Assembly (NCBI RefSeq): GCF_001905595.1
Contig: NZ_LIXI01000005.1
Span: 434,001 to 498,000 of the forward strand
Length of the DNA stretch: 64,000 nucleotides
DNA from: Streptomyces sp. CB00316
GTDB lineage: Bacteria; Actinomycetota; Actinomycetes; Streptomycetales; Streptomycetaceae
Direction: 5' to 3'
Notes under the pieces: model-generated
What the model was told of the DNA's origin: nothing
Database searches by the model: none
What the model saw: the letters and a program-made list of their open reading frames with translations, nothing else
Shown here: in pieces, positions 52,609-61,074 of the stretch
How positions within the stretch are numbered: the first letter of the stretch is position 1
Layout: each line of letters opens with the position of its first letter
Made by a program: the position numbers and the translations under genes

Positions 52609-53490
52609 ATGAGCGCGCAGGATTCCGGTACGGCCGACCGCCGGCGGCAGTTCGCCGATGAGGCCCGGTCCGAGCGGCCGGATCTGGCGCTGCTCTGTCT
52701 GCTGGTGGGCGCGGAGGCGGGCCCGGTCGGCCCCGAGGAACCGCGCCCGGTCGATCCGGAGGAGACCTCCTTCGACCCGTACGGGATCGACGCGGCTCAG
52801 ATCGAACTGGACCGGCTGGCCGGGCTGTTGCCCCACGGCGCCCGCTCCCCCGCCGCCTGGGCCTCGGCGCTGGCCGAACTGCTCGGCGAGCGGCACGAGT
52901 TCGGCGGGTCGTCGGCGGACTACCAGCGGCTGGAGTCCTCGCTCCTCCAGCAGGTGCTGCGGCGCCGCCGGGGGCTGCCGATCCTGCTCTCGGTGGTCTG
53001 GATCGAGGTCGCCCGCCGGGCCGGCGCCCCGGTGTTCGGAGTGGCCCTGCCCGGCCACTTCGTGGTCGGCTTCGGGGACCCGGCACAGCCGGTGCTCGTC
53101 GATCCGTTCACCGGGGGCGCGCCGCTGACCGGCCAGGACGCTGACCTCCTGGTCACCGCGGCGACGGGGGCGCCTCTGGAGCCGTCCATGCTGACGCCCG
53201 CCCGGCCGCTGGAGATCGTGCTGCGGATCCTGAACAACACCAGGGCCTGGGCCGCCGCCCGCCCCGAACGCACGGATGTGGCCCTCTGGGCGGTGGAGCT
53301 CTCGCTGCTGCTGCCCTCGCACCCGGCGCGGCTGCGCTACGAGCGGGCCCAGCTCCTGGTCCAGCGCGGGGAGTTCCAGCGCGGGGCGGCGGAGATGGAG
53401 GAGTACGCGGAGGTGCTCGACGCCATCGAGCCGACCACGGCCGAGGCGATCCGGCACAAGGCCCAGGCGGCCCGGGCCCTGCTCAACTGA
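52609..53490 (+). CDS. SirB1-family transglutaminase-like protein
   Basis: A 293-residue cytosolic protein of the SirB1 N-terminal (transglutaminase-like fold) family with a TPR-like tail. The diagnostic block is RRRGLPILLSVVWIEVARR, then GVALPGHFVVGF and LVDPFTGG; the Cys of catalytic transglutaminases is absent. The C-terminal part (LSLLLPSHPARLRYERAQLL, MEEYAEVLDAI) is helical repeats that may bind partners. ATG 52609 lacks a strong ribosome site. It is 68 bases downstream of the GNAT gene in the same direction and may be co-read with it. Confidence 0.8.
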   Translation: MSAQDSGTADRRRQFADEARSERPDLALLCLLVGAEAGPVGPEEPRPVDPEETSFDPYGIDAAQIELDRLAGLLPHGARSPAAWASALAELLGERHEFGGSSADYQRLESSLLQQVLRRRRGLPILLSVVWIEVARRAGAPVFGVALPGHFVVGFGDPAQPVLVDPFTGGAPLTGQDADLLVTAATGAPLEPSMLTPARPLEIVLRILNNTRAWAAARPERTDVALWAVELSLLLPSHPARLRYERAQLLVQRGEFQRGAAEMEEYAEVLDAIEPTTAEAIRHKAQAARALLN

Positions 53491-53702
53491 GCCGGATCCA
53501 GCCGTCGCACCACGCCGTGCGCTCCCGCTGTACACCCGAACGCCCCCATCCGCGCCCATCAGGCGCGGGAATCCGCCAATTCGTCGGCGTACCCGAATGC
53601 TCATGCGCTCCACTGGAGACCCGTCACCCGACGCGCACACACGATCGCATTCTGCGATACGCCTGTAGTGCGCGCCCGGAGAGAGATGCCGAGGGCAGCT
53701 TG

Positions 53703-54320
53703 ATGACAAACGTTCTGCTGGTCCACACCGTGCCGCTGTGGCGCGCTTCGCTGGCCTCCCTGCTCGGTGCGGGGCAGGGGATAGACGTGACGACCGCCGA
53801 TCGGGGCGCGATACGTCCGGCACTCGCCGGCACCGGGCCGGAACCAGGACCGGATGTGCTGCTCACCGACCTCGAGTGCCCGGACGCGCTGGACGTCCTG
53901 GAGGAGGTGAGGTCGCTGGCCGAACCGCACGGCAGGAGCTGCCCGCTGGCGGTTCTCACCCGCAGCGACCGGCCGCGGGGGCTGCGCCGGGCCTACGAGG
54001 CGGGCGCCCGCGGCTATATCGACAAGTACCGGCCGGTGGACGACCTCTGCGAAGTCATGCACAAACTGGCCGACGGCGGGCGGCATATCGACGAGTCACT
54101 TGCGTTCAGCCTGTTACAGGTGGCCGACATGCCCTTATCGCCCAGGGAATTGAGTGTGCTCTCCCTTGCCGAGGGCGGGGAAACCGTCTCCGGAATCGCG
54201 CAGCGGCTGCATCTGACCCCCGGAACGGTGCGCAATTACCTCGCCGCCGCCATTCGGAAGTCCGGGGCGCGCAATCGGGTCGACGCCATCAGACGGGCGA
54301 AGGAGGCGGGGTGGATATGA
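53703..54320 (+). CDS. amfR: AmfR/RamR-like LuxR-type response regulator of the lanthipeptide operon
   Basis: A 205-residue regulator with an N-terminal receiver (1-118) and a C-terminal LuxR-type helix-turn-helix (PLSPRELSVLSLAEGGE, RLHLTPGTVRNYLAAA). The receiver is atypical: the usual acidic pair near residue 8 reads HT (LLVHTVPLW), although a candidate phospho-Asp remains in DVLLTDLE and Lys in YIDKY. No sensor kinase is beside it. Leu 138 and Leu 145 are encoded by TTA, so bldA tRNA may be needed for translation. ATG is preceded by GAGGGCAGCTTG. The 3' end overlaps the convergent amfA by 32 bases. It should activate amfTSBA. Confidence 0.9.
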   Translation: MTNVLLVHTVPLWRASLASLLGAGQGIDVTTADRGAIRPALAGTGPEPGPDVLLTDLECPDALDVLEEVRSLAEPHGRSCPLAVLTRSDRPRGLRRAYEAGARGYIDKYRPVDDLCEVMHKLADGGRHIDESLAFSLLQVADMPLSPRELSVLSLAEGGETVSGIAQRLHLTPGTVRNYLAAAIRKSGARNRVDAIRRAKEAGWI

Positions 54321-56139
54321 ACCCGTTCCCGCGGGGCCGGCCGCCCGGTTCGCCGTTGTTGCGGCGGGGCTCCTCGTCCGGTTCCCAGAGCCCTGCCAGG
54401 TCCCGGTAGAGGGCCGAGGTCCGCAGCAGTTCCGCGGAGGTCCCGCACCGGGTGCGGGGGCCGTCCATCACGAGGATCCGGTCGGCGCGGCGGGCCGAGC
54501 TGAGGCGGTGGGCGACGACCACCAGGGCGCCCGGCAGCGCGGCGAAGGCGAGCTCGGCGCGGGTCTCGGCGGCCGGGTCCAGGCGGCTGGTCGCCTCGTC
54601 GAGCACGATGAGGGGCGGGGCCGCCAGATAGGCCCGGCCGAGGGCGACCAGCTGGCGCTCCCCCTGGGAGAGCCGGTCCGGTTCCAGGTCCGCGTCGAGT
54701 GATCCGAGCCGGGAGAGCAGGGGGTCCAGGCCGAGCGCGTCGATCATGGCGGCGATGGACCGGTCATCCGCCCCCGGGCGGAGATAGCGGAGGTTGTCGC
54801 GCAGCGAGCCGGTGAACACGTAGGCGTGTTGGGGCAGCAGGACGCGTACGGCGGTGGCGTCGGCCCCTCGCACCGGCCGCCCGTGCCACAGCACCGCGCC
54901 CGCGGTCGGCGCCTCCACCCCGGCGAGGACCGCGGCGAGCGTCGACTTGCCGCTGCCGCTCGGCCCGACGACGGCCAGGTGCTCGCCAGGGGCGACGGAG
55001 AGGGAGAGCCGGTCCAGGACGGGATGCGCGGCCGGTCCGTACGCGAACGTGACGGCGCGGAGTTCGGCCACGGGGCCGTGCCCGAACTCCGGAAGCGGTC
55101 CTCGGCCGTCGGCCTTCTCCTCGCCCTCGGCCGGGGGCGGCGGCGCGTCCGTGAAGCGGTCCAGGACCACCAGCAGGCGGCCGCCGACCGTGGAGAGCAT
55201 GGTCATCAGCGCCTGGACCGCTGGAGCCAGCGCCTGGGTGAGGTACGTCAGCGCGCCCACCAGTGCGCCGGGCGTGAGGCCGTCGCGCAGCAGCCAAGGA
55301 GCGCCGAGGAGCAGCAGGAGGGGCGGGAAGCGGCCGCAGACCGCGAGCGCCACCACCCGTACACCGGACCAGCGGGCCAGTGAACGGGCCGCGCGGACCT
55401 GGTCCTCGGCCAGGTCCCGGGACTCCGCCACCGTGCGGTCGGCGGCCCCGGCGGCGGCGATGTCCCGCAGATCGGCGGCGGTCCGGCCCGCGTGGGCCGC
55501 GTACGCCTCGTCGGCGGTGAGGTAGTCGCGCTGGCGGGCGGCCATCGGCAGCAGGGTGGCCAGGAAGAGGGCGGCGCCCAGGATCAGCGGGGGCGCCACG
55601 ATCAGCAGGAGCCGCGGCTCCAGGGCCAGCAGCCCCGCCACCGCCCCGGCCACCGTGAACACGAACGACCGGAGCGTCAGGACGAGTCCGGCCCAGCCGT
55701 CGCGGGCGATCTCGCTCTGATGGGTGACCTGGGAGAGGGAGCGGGCGGTGGTGCCGGCGGGGTGCGCGAGGGCTCCGGAGAGCGCCCGGGACACCGCGCG
55801 CCGCACGAGTCCGTCGCGCAGCGGCTCCACCAGGTCCGCCAGGCGTCCGAAGACCCCGCGGGTGGCGAGCTGGGCGGGGAGCACGGCCGCGGCGGCGACG
55901 GCCAGCCAGAGGAGGCCGGTGAGCGGGCGTCCGGCGAGGAAGCCCTGGTCGAGGGCCCTGGCGACGCCGTATCCGCCGAGAAAGGTCTGGACGAACTCCA
56001 GCAGGGACCAGCCTGCCAGCCGCAGGACAACTCCGGTGCGGGCGCGGAGGAAGGGGCGCGCGTCGTGCGTGACGCGGGTGAGGGCGCCGTTGCGGCGAGT
56101 GTTGCCCTGGGCCGGTCGGGGTGGTCGGGGTGCCTTCAC
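54289..56139 (-). CDS. amfA: ABC exporter half-transporter AmfA
   Basis: A 616-residue membrane-domain plus ATPase half-transporter. About six helices (for example LLLIVAPPLILGAALFLATL) are followed by a nucleotide-binding domain with Walker A GPSGSGKST (near 391), the signature LSQGERQL (near 489), Walker B LIVLDEATSRLD with a catalytic Glu, and switch His in VVAHRLSS. It forms a heterodimer with AmfB to export the AmfS-type peptide; it has no C39 peptidase domain, so it cannot cut the leader. GTG 56139 overlaps the amfB TGA (GTGA), and the 3' end overlaps amfR. Confidence 0.9.
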   Translation of the reverse strand: MKAPRPPRPAQGNTRRNGALTRVTHDARPFLRARTGVVLRLAGWSLLEFVQTFLGGYGVARALDQGFLAGRPLTGLLWLAVAAAAVLPAQLATRGVFGRLADLVEPLRDGLVRRAVSRALSGALAHPAGTTARSLSQVTHQSEIARDGWAGLVLTLRSFVFTVAGAVAGLLALEPRLLLIVAPPLILGAALFLATLLPMAARQRDYLTADEAYAAHAGRTAADLRDIAAAGAADRTVAESRDLAEDQVRAARSLARWSGVRVVALAVCGRFPPLLLLLGAPWLLRDGLTPGALVGALTYLTQALAPAVQALMTMLSTVGGRLLVVLDRFTDAPPPPAEGEEKADGRGPLPEFGHGPVAELRAVTFAYGPAAHPVLDRLSLSVAPGEHLAVVGPSGSGKSTLAAVLAGVEAPTAGAVLWHGRPVRGADATAVRVLLPQHAYVFTGSLRDNLRYLRPGADDRSIAAMIDALGLDPLLSRLGSLDADLEPDRLSQGERQLVALGRAYLAAPPLIVLDEATSRLDPAAETRAELAFAALPGALVVVAHRLSSARRADRILVMDGPRTRCGTSAELLRTSALYRDLAGLWEPDEEPRRNNGEPGGRPRGNGFISTPPPSPV

Positions 56140-57905
56140 CGGGTCCCCGCTCCCCGCATCGCTTCGGAGCGCGGCCGACTTGGCGGCACCTCCGCCACCT
56201 CCGCCACCTCCGTACGGAACACCGCCCGGTACTCCGGATCCGCCCACAACTCCTCGTGCGGGCCCGTCGCCCGGACTCGGCCGTCCTCCAGCCAGAGGAC
56301 CCGGTCCGCGCGGGCGGCCGAGGAGAGCCGGTGGGCCACGACCACGCGGGTGCAGCGCCCGGCCCGGTCGTCGAGGGCTCGGCGGACGTGGTGCTCGGTG
56401 ACGGTGTCGAGGCCGGAGAGGGCGTCGTCCAGGATCAGCAGTCGGCCGGGATGGGCGAACGCGCGTGCCAGGCCCAGGCGTTGGCGTTCGCCGCCGGAGA
56501 GCGGGGCGTCGGGGAGCGGGGTGGCGTAGCCGTACGGGAGGAGCCCGACGAACCCGTCGGCGCGGGCGGCCCGGGCGGCGGCCCGTACCGCCTGGGGGTC
56601 CGCGGTCCACGGCCCGAAGGCGATCGTGTCCTCGACCGTGGTGCCGGGCAGGGCGGGGCGCGCGAAGGCGTAGGCGACCTCGGGGCGCAGGAGGGCGGGG
56701 TCCATGGCGGTGAGCGGGACGCCGTCGAGGAGCACGGTCCCGGTGTCCGGGTCCAGGAGCCGTCCGGCGACCGCCGCGAACACCGACTTGCCCGAGCCCG
56801 AGCGGCCGACGACGGCGAGCGACGTGCCGCCGGGGACGGTCAGGTGTACGCCGGCGAGCAGCGGCTGCCCGTCCTGCACGACACCGACGTCCCGGAGTTC
56901 GAGGTGGCCCGGGCCGCCGGGGAGCGGGCCCAGCCCCTCGTGCGGCAGCGGGTCCAGGGTGAGGAGCGGGTCCAGGGTGCGGGCGGCGGCCCGGCTGCGG
57001 GCGAGGGCGCCGAGGGCTCCGGTGAGGGCGCCGATGCCGACGGCGAGGGCCGCGTACCGGGAGGCGGCGACCAGGTCGCCGACGCCGATCGCGCCCGCGC
57101 CGAGGCGGAGTCCGCCGACCGCGAGGACCAGCAGCATGAGGAGGGGCAGCAGGAGGGCGCTCTGGCCGGCGGCCCGCCCGTACACGGTCCAGGTGCGGCG
57201 GCCGTGGCCGGCCAGGGCGCCGAGCGGTTCGAGGATGCGGCGGTACTCGCGGGCTCCGGTGCGCGCGGCGCGGATGGTGTCGGCGCCGTCGAGGGCCTCG
57301 GTGAGGCGGTGGGCGATGACGGACTGAGCACGCTGGTAGTCGGCCCCGGCGTCGGCGGTGCGGCGGGTGAAGGTGTGCAGGAGGGCGACGAGGAGGGGGG
57401 CGCCGAGGAGGAAGGCGGCCGCCGTCCAGGGGTCGATGAGGAAGAGGCCGGTGACCGCGCCGAGGGGCAGCAGGACGCCCGCGACGGCTCCTGCGGCGGT
57501 GACGGGGGCGGCCGCCGCGTCGGCGGTGCGGGCGGTGAGCCGGGCGGTGAGGTCGCCGGTCGGTACGGCGAGGGCGTCGCGCGGTTCGGCGGCCAGGACC
57601 CGGGCGGTGGTGCGGGTGCGCAGGTGGGCGGTGAGCCGGGCGGTGGTGCTGGTGCCGAGCACGGCCGCCCCCGCGTCGAACCCGGTCTCGGCGAGGGTCA
57701 GTACGGCGCAGAGCAGCAGCCCGGACCAGGGCACGGGCCCGCCGTCGATGAGCCGGTCGACCGTGTGGCCGAGGGCGGCGGGCAGGGCGAGGGCGGCGAG
57801 CGCGCCGCCGATGGAGCAGAGGAGGAGGGCCAGGAGGGCGGCGGGGTGGCGGCGGGCGAGCCGCCGGGGGCCGGATGCGGTCGCGGGGCGGGGTTTCAGC
57901 AGCAC
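56136..57905 (-). CDS. amfB: ABC exporter half-transporter AmfB
   Basis: A 589-residue ABC half-transporter, partner of AmfA. Helices include LLLCSIGGALAALALPAALG and LLLPLLMLLVLAVGGLRLG; the ATPase has Walker A GRSGSGKSV, signature LSGGERQRLG, Walker B LLILDDALSG and switch His in VVAHRLSS. The residue after Walker B is Asp, not Glu (LDDA), so this site is likely weak, as in heterodimeric ABC exporters where one site is degenerate. GTG 57905 has GGAAGG and AGGAA ahead. Two hairpins separate it from amfS upstream. No signal or peptidase domain is present. Confidence 0.9.
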   Translation of the reverse strand: MLLKPRPATASGPRRLARRHPAALLALLLCSIGGALAALALPAALGHTVDRLIDGGPVPWSGLLLCAVLTLAETGFDAGAAVLGTSTTARLTAHLRTRTTARVLAAEPRDALAVPTGDLTARLTARTADAAAAPVTAAGAVAGVLLPLGAVTGLFLIDPWTAAAFLLGAPLLVALLHTFTRRTADAGADYQRAQSVIAHRLTEALDGADTIRAARTGAREYRRILEPLGALAGHGRRTWTVYGRAAGQSALLLPLLMLLVLAVGGLRLGAGAIGVGDLVAASRYAALAVGIGALTGALGALARSRAAARTLDPLLTLDPLPHEGLGPLPGGPGHLELRDVGVVQDGQPLLAGVHLTVPGGTSLAVVGRSGSGKSVFAAVAGRLLDPDTGTVLLDGVPLTAMDPALLRPEVAYAFARPALPGTTVEDTIAFGPWTADPQAVRAAARAARADGFVGLLPYGYATPLPDAPLSGGERQRLGLARAFAHPGRLLILDDALSGLDTVTEHHVRRALDDRAGRCTRVVVAHRLSSAARADRVLWLEDGRVRATGPHEELWADPEYRAVFRTEVAEVAEVPPSRPRSEAMRGAGTR

Positions 57906-57996
57906 GTGTTCCTGCCTTCCGGCTCTCGCGGCGGTCGGTCGGCACGTGGTCCCCCCTCTCCGGACCCGCGCCGATCGCGTACGGACGTACGGACGC

Positions 57997-58033
57997 CGCC
58001 GGTCCCGGGCGGACGAACCGCGCGGGACCGGCG
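57997..58033 (-). terminator. Second attenuator-like hairpin between amfS and amfB
   Basis: cgccggtcccg pairs perfectly with cgggaccggcg across a 15-base loop. It lies past the amfS stop, before amfB. Confidence 0.55.
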
Positions 58034-58047
58034 GACGGGCCACCCGG

Positions 58048-58071
58048 TCCGCCGGTACGGTCACCGGCGGA
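58048..58071 (-). terminator. First attenuator-like hairpin just after amfS
   Basis: tccgccggt/accggcgga, 9-bp stem, 6-base loop, starting 16 bases past the amfS stop. It may protect the short amfS transcript or stop most transcription before the transporter genes. Confidence 0.55.
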
Positions 58072-58086
58072 GCGGGCGGCGAGGCG

Positions 58087-58218
58087 TCACGGGGTGCAGA
58101 GGACCACGCTCAGCGAGCTGTACTCACAGACCAGCAGCGAGACCTGGCTGCCCGTGGCGAGCTCACCGAAGGAGTCCTCGGCCGGGGTCTCCATCGCCTG
58201 AAGGTCAAGAAGCGCCAT
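58087..58218 (-). CDS. amfS: Class III lanthipeptide precursor (AmfS/SapB type)
   Basis: A 43-residue precursor. The leader starts MALLDLQAMETPAEDSFGEL, with the LLDLQ helix that class III synthetases need. The core follows as TGSQVSLLVC then EYSSLSVVLCTP: two SxxSxxxC motifs (SQVSLLVC and SSLSVVLC), each able to form one lanthionine or labionin ring as in SapB and AmfS. The product would be a surfactant that lowers water surface tension so aerial hyphae can rise. The ATG has AAAGGAAAC about 10 bases ahead. It lies between amfT and the transporter genes. Confidence 0.95.
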   Translation of the reverse strand: MALLDLQAMETPAEDSFGELATGSQVSLLVCEYSSLSVVLCTP

Positions 58219-58287
58219 GATGGTGTTTCCTTTCTGGGACGGTAACCGGAACCCGTTGCTCCGGCTGGGTGTTGAGCGGTGGTGTTG

Positions 58288-60909
58288 CTACGACCCCTGA
58301 AGGAGCCGGTCCGTGGGGCCGCTCGCGCGGCCGGGGTGGGCCGCCTGGGGAACGGCGGCGAGGAAGGGAAGCGTGGCGGGCGGGCCCGGCGTGGTGTCCA
58401 GCGCGCTGCCGAGGGCGAGCAGGCAGCCGGCGGTCCCGGTCGCCAGGTCCATCGACATCCGCATCAACTGTTCGCCGGCGAAGGCGAGTCCGCCCTCGTA
58501 CGCGAGCGCCTGACCGGCCAGGAGGCGGGTGTGGAGGCGGACAGCGCGCTGCCGGGTCTCCTCGTCGCACAGGGGCGTGGACGCCAGGTGCATGAGGAGT
58601 CCGGCCGAGCCGCGCAGCAGTCCGGGCTGGACGTAGAAGGCGGAGAGGGCGGCCGGCAGCAGGGCGCGGCCCGCGGCCTCCAGTTCCGGGTCGGGGCGGT
58701 GGGCCAGGAAGGCGTCGATGACGGCCGCGATGCCGGCGCTGCCCGCTCCGAGGTAGGGCATCAGCCGCTTGCCCTCGACGACGAGGAGTTCGCCGTCGTC
58801 GCCCGCCCGGCACCGGTCCAGGTCGCGCCGGAGGGCGGTGGCCGCCAGGTCGAGGAGGGCGGTGTCCCCCGTGGTCCCGTACCGGCGGACCAGCAGCAGG
58901 GCGACGCCGCTCGCGCCGTGCAGGAGTCCGGTCCGGGGCAAGGGCGGGCCGTCGACCAGGGCGCGTACGGCGAGGGCGGTGCAGCGGCCGGCAGCGGCGG
59001 CGAGCGCCGGGCCTTCGGCGGCGGAGGCGGTGCGGGCCAGGTCGTCGAGGGCGAGGCCGATACCGGCGTACCCGCTGTGCAGGCCCGGTGTCAGGCCTTC
59101 CAGGGGCTGGTCGAGGACGATCCGGATGAGGTCGGCGGCCTCGGCGGTGCGGCCGATCCGGTTCAGGGTCCAGGCGATGCCGGTGAGACCGTCGTAGAAG
59201 CCGAGGGGGGAGCCGGAGGCCGGGTCCTTGGCCTGCCGCAGCAGCCATTCCTCGGCCGGCTCGACGCGCGGGGCGCCGGTCTCGTGCAGGGCGTAGAGCA
59301 CTCCGGCCGCCCCGTACGCGAAGGACTGGCCGCCGGTCGCCGTGGCGAACTGGGCGATGTCGCCCGGGAAACATCGGTCCTCGCGTTCGGGCGTACAGGA
59401 GGCGGCGATGGCCCGGGCCATCGCGGCGCGGCTCCCCGGCCAGTCACCGGGGGCCGGCAGCGCGGCAGCCGGTTCCGTACCCCGCTGGATCTCCTCCACC
59501 GCCGGCCGCAGGCTCTCCCCCGCCACCGGGAAGACGCGTGCGATCTCGCGGGCGAGACCGGCGGCCTTCGTGCGGTCGATGCCGAAGAGCGTGGTGAGCG
59601 GCAGATACAGGGCGAGCCGCAGACAGGCCAGCGCGTACCGGTCGATCTCGGTGCCGCGCCGGTCGGGCGGGGCCACGAAGGCCGGGTTGGCGACGATCTG
59701 GCGGCGCCGGTCACCGGCCGGGGAGGCGGCCTCGAAGTCGAGGAGGAAGATCCGGGAGGTCTCCTCGTCGACCATGACGTTGCTCATGTGCAGGTCGCTG
59801 ATGACGATGGATCGGGCGTGCACGGCCTCGACGGCGCGCTCGACCTTGCCGTACACCTCCTCGGCCCAGGCCGCGTGTTCGGCGAGCAGCTCCCTGGAGG
59901 GGTTCTGCCGGGCGAGCGGGAAGCGGCGGGCGAAGACGGTGTTGAGGGTGGTGCCCGGCAGGTACTGGAGGACGAGGAAGTGGTGGCCCCCGACCTCGAA
60001 CGCGTCGTGCACGGACGGTACGCAGTCCAGTCCGGCCAGTTGCTCCAGCGCTGCCCGCTCCCGCTCCAGCCGGGCGACGGCGTCGGCCCCGTCGGCGGCG
60101 AGACCGGCGTAGGGGCGGGCCTCCTTGAGGACGACCTGTTCACCGGTGCGGGTGTCGCGGCCGAGGTAGACCCCGCCGCCGTTGGAGAAGTGGAGCGCCT
60201 TCTCGACGGTGTACGGCACATCGCCGAGGCCCACGGCGGCGCGGGCCTCGAGGTGCGGGCGCAGGAAGTCGGGCGGCGTCACCCAGGCGGGTATCCGGAA
60301 GGCCGGGCCCCGGTCGTCGGGGACCAGGCGGCCCTGCGGGTCGGCGACGGCGGGCACGGGCCGCCCGCCGGGGCCCGTGCAGAAGCGGGCGGCGAAAGCC
60401 CCGTACCGGGTGTGCACCGGACCGCTCCCGCACCGCAGATCGCTGAGGATGTACGGGCCGTGCTCGCCCTCCAGCAGCTTCATCAGCGCGGCGCACACCT
60501 CGGGGAACGTGTCCTCGGAGTGCGGGTAGACGGTGATGAACTTGCCGCTCCCCGCCCGGTCCGCGTACTTGGCGTTCCGCAGGTTCAACAGGCCGGGCGA
60601 CGGTACGCACTTGAAGGGCAGCCGGTGGGCCAGGCAGTGTCCGGCGACCCGCTCCAGCACGGACGCGGCGTTGTCAGCGGCGGCCGATATGTGGATCTTC
60701 CAGCCCTGGGCCGGCAGCCGGAGCCCGTCCGGGCTGAAGGAGAGCCAGTCGCCGCGCCGGGAGCGGGTCCACCCCTGGGGTGCCGCGCCCCGGACCGGAG
60801 CGTAGAACGAGCGGTCCTCGTCCCCCTCTCCGAGGGATTCGAGGGAACGGTGGGGGGCGTCGTAGAAGCGGCGGTCCGCCTGGCAGTACGCGGCGTACTC
60901 CGGATTCAC
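58288..60909 (-). CDS. amfT: Class III lanthipeptide synthetase AmfT (LanKC/RamC)
   Basis: An 873-residue three-domain enzyme that phosphorylates and dehydrates Ser/Thr of AmfS and then forms the thioether or labionin rings. The N-terminal part is the lyase domain; a Ser/Thr kinase domain runs about 215-490, with Lys in VVLKEARPY (near 260), HMSN in ISDLHMSNVMVD and the DFE motif LLDFEAASP. The C-terminal part is a LanC-like alpha/alpha barrel (GLLHGASGVALLL, SGYAGIGLALDDLA). The LanC zinc cysteines are not seen, as usual in class III. GTG 60909 has GAGGGG about 8 bases ahead. First gene of the operon. Confidence 0.93.
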   Translation of the reverse strand: MNPEYAAYCQADRRFYDAPHRSLESLGEGDEDRSFYAPVRGAAPQGWTRSRRGDWLSFSPDGLRLPAQGWKIHISAAADNAASVLERVAGHCLAHRLPFKCVPSPGLLNLRNAKYADRAGSGKFITVYPHSEDTFPEVCAALMKLLEGEHGPYILSDLRCGSGPVHTRYGAFAARFCTGPGGRPVPAVADPQGRLVPDDRGPAFRIPAWVTPPDFLRPHLEARAAVGLGDVPYTVEKALHFSNGGGVYLGRDTRTGEQVVLKEARPYAGLAADGADAVARLERERAALEQLAGLDCVPSVHDAFEVGGHHFLVLQYLPGTTLNTVFARRFPLARQNPSRELLAEHAAWAEEVYGKVERAVEAVHARSIVISDLHMSNVMVDEETSRIFLLDFEAASPAGDRRRQIVANPAFVAPPDRRGTEIDRYALACLRLALYLPLTTLFGIDRTKAAGLAREIARVFPVAGESLRPAVEEIQRGTEPAAALPAPGDWPGSRAAMARAIAASCTPEREDRCFPGDIAQFATATGGQSFAYGAAGVLYALHETGAPRVEPAEEWLLRQAKDPASGSPLGFYDGLTGIAWTLNRIGRTAEAADLIRIVLDQPLEGLTPGLHSGYAGIGLALDDLARTASAAEGPALAAAAGRCTALAVRALVDGPPLPRTGLLHGASGVALLLVRRYGTTGDTALLDLAATALRRDLDRCRAGDDGELLVVEGKRLMPYLGAGSAGIAAVIDAFLAHRPDPELEAAGRALLPAALSAFYVQPGLLRGSAGLLMHLASTPLCDEETRQRAVRLHTRLLAGQALAYEGGLAFAGEQLMRMSMDLATGTAGCLLALGSALDTTPGPPATLPFLAAVPQAAHPGRASGPTDRLLQGS

Positions 60910-60949
60910 GACATTCCCCTCGCTCGGTCGTTGCTGGCGAGAGAGAAAT

Positions 60950-60996
60950 TGTCACAACGATGAGCACCGCCAACAGTCATCGATGTCACGACTCAT
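60950..60996 (-). promoter_or_regulatory. Repeated GTGACA elements upstream of amfT (candidate AmfR sites)
   Basis: On the minus strand GTGACA occurs twice, 34 bases apart (complement at 60950-60955 and 60984-60989). ATGACT (60974-60979) and ATGAGT (60991-60996) are similar. They lie in the gap before the amfT start and are candidates for activator binding. Direct repeats are typical of RamR sites. Confidence 0.4.
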
Positions 60997-61074
60997 CCAT
61001 GCGCGCGACCCATGCGGACCGCACCGCCTCCCGGTGACTTCCCTGGTGCGGGCAGGGGCGCGCACGGGGCGCGT

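Noticed and set aside
54289..57945. Single 1218-codon frame joining the two amf ABC genes
   Set aside because: The upstream half is antisense-like Arg/Pro-rich filler in that frame; amfB lies in another frame with full motifs and amfA begins at GTG 56139.
58279..60963. An 894-codon open frame opposite amfT
   Set aside because: It is antisense to a gene with complete LanKC domains, is Gly/Arg/Val-biased, and has no family motif. High-GC genomes often leave long antisense frames.
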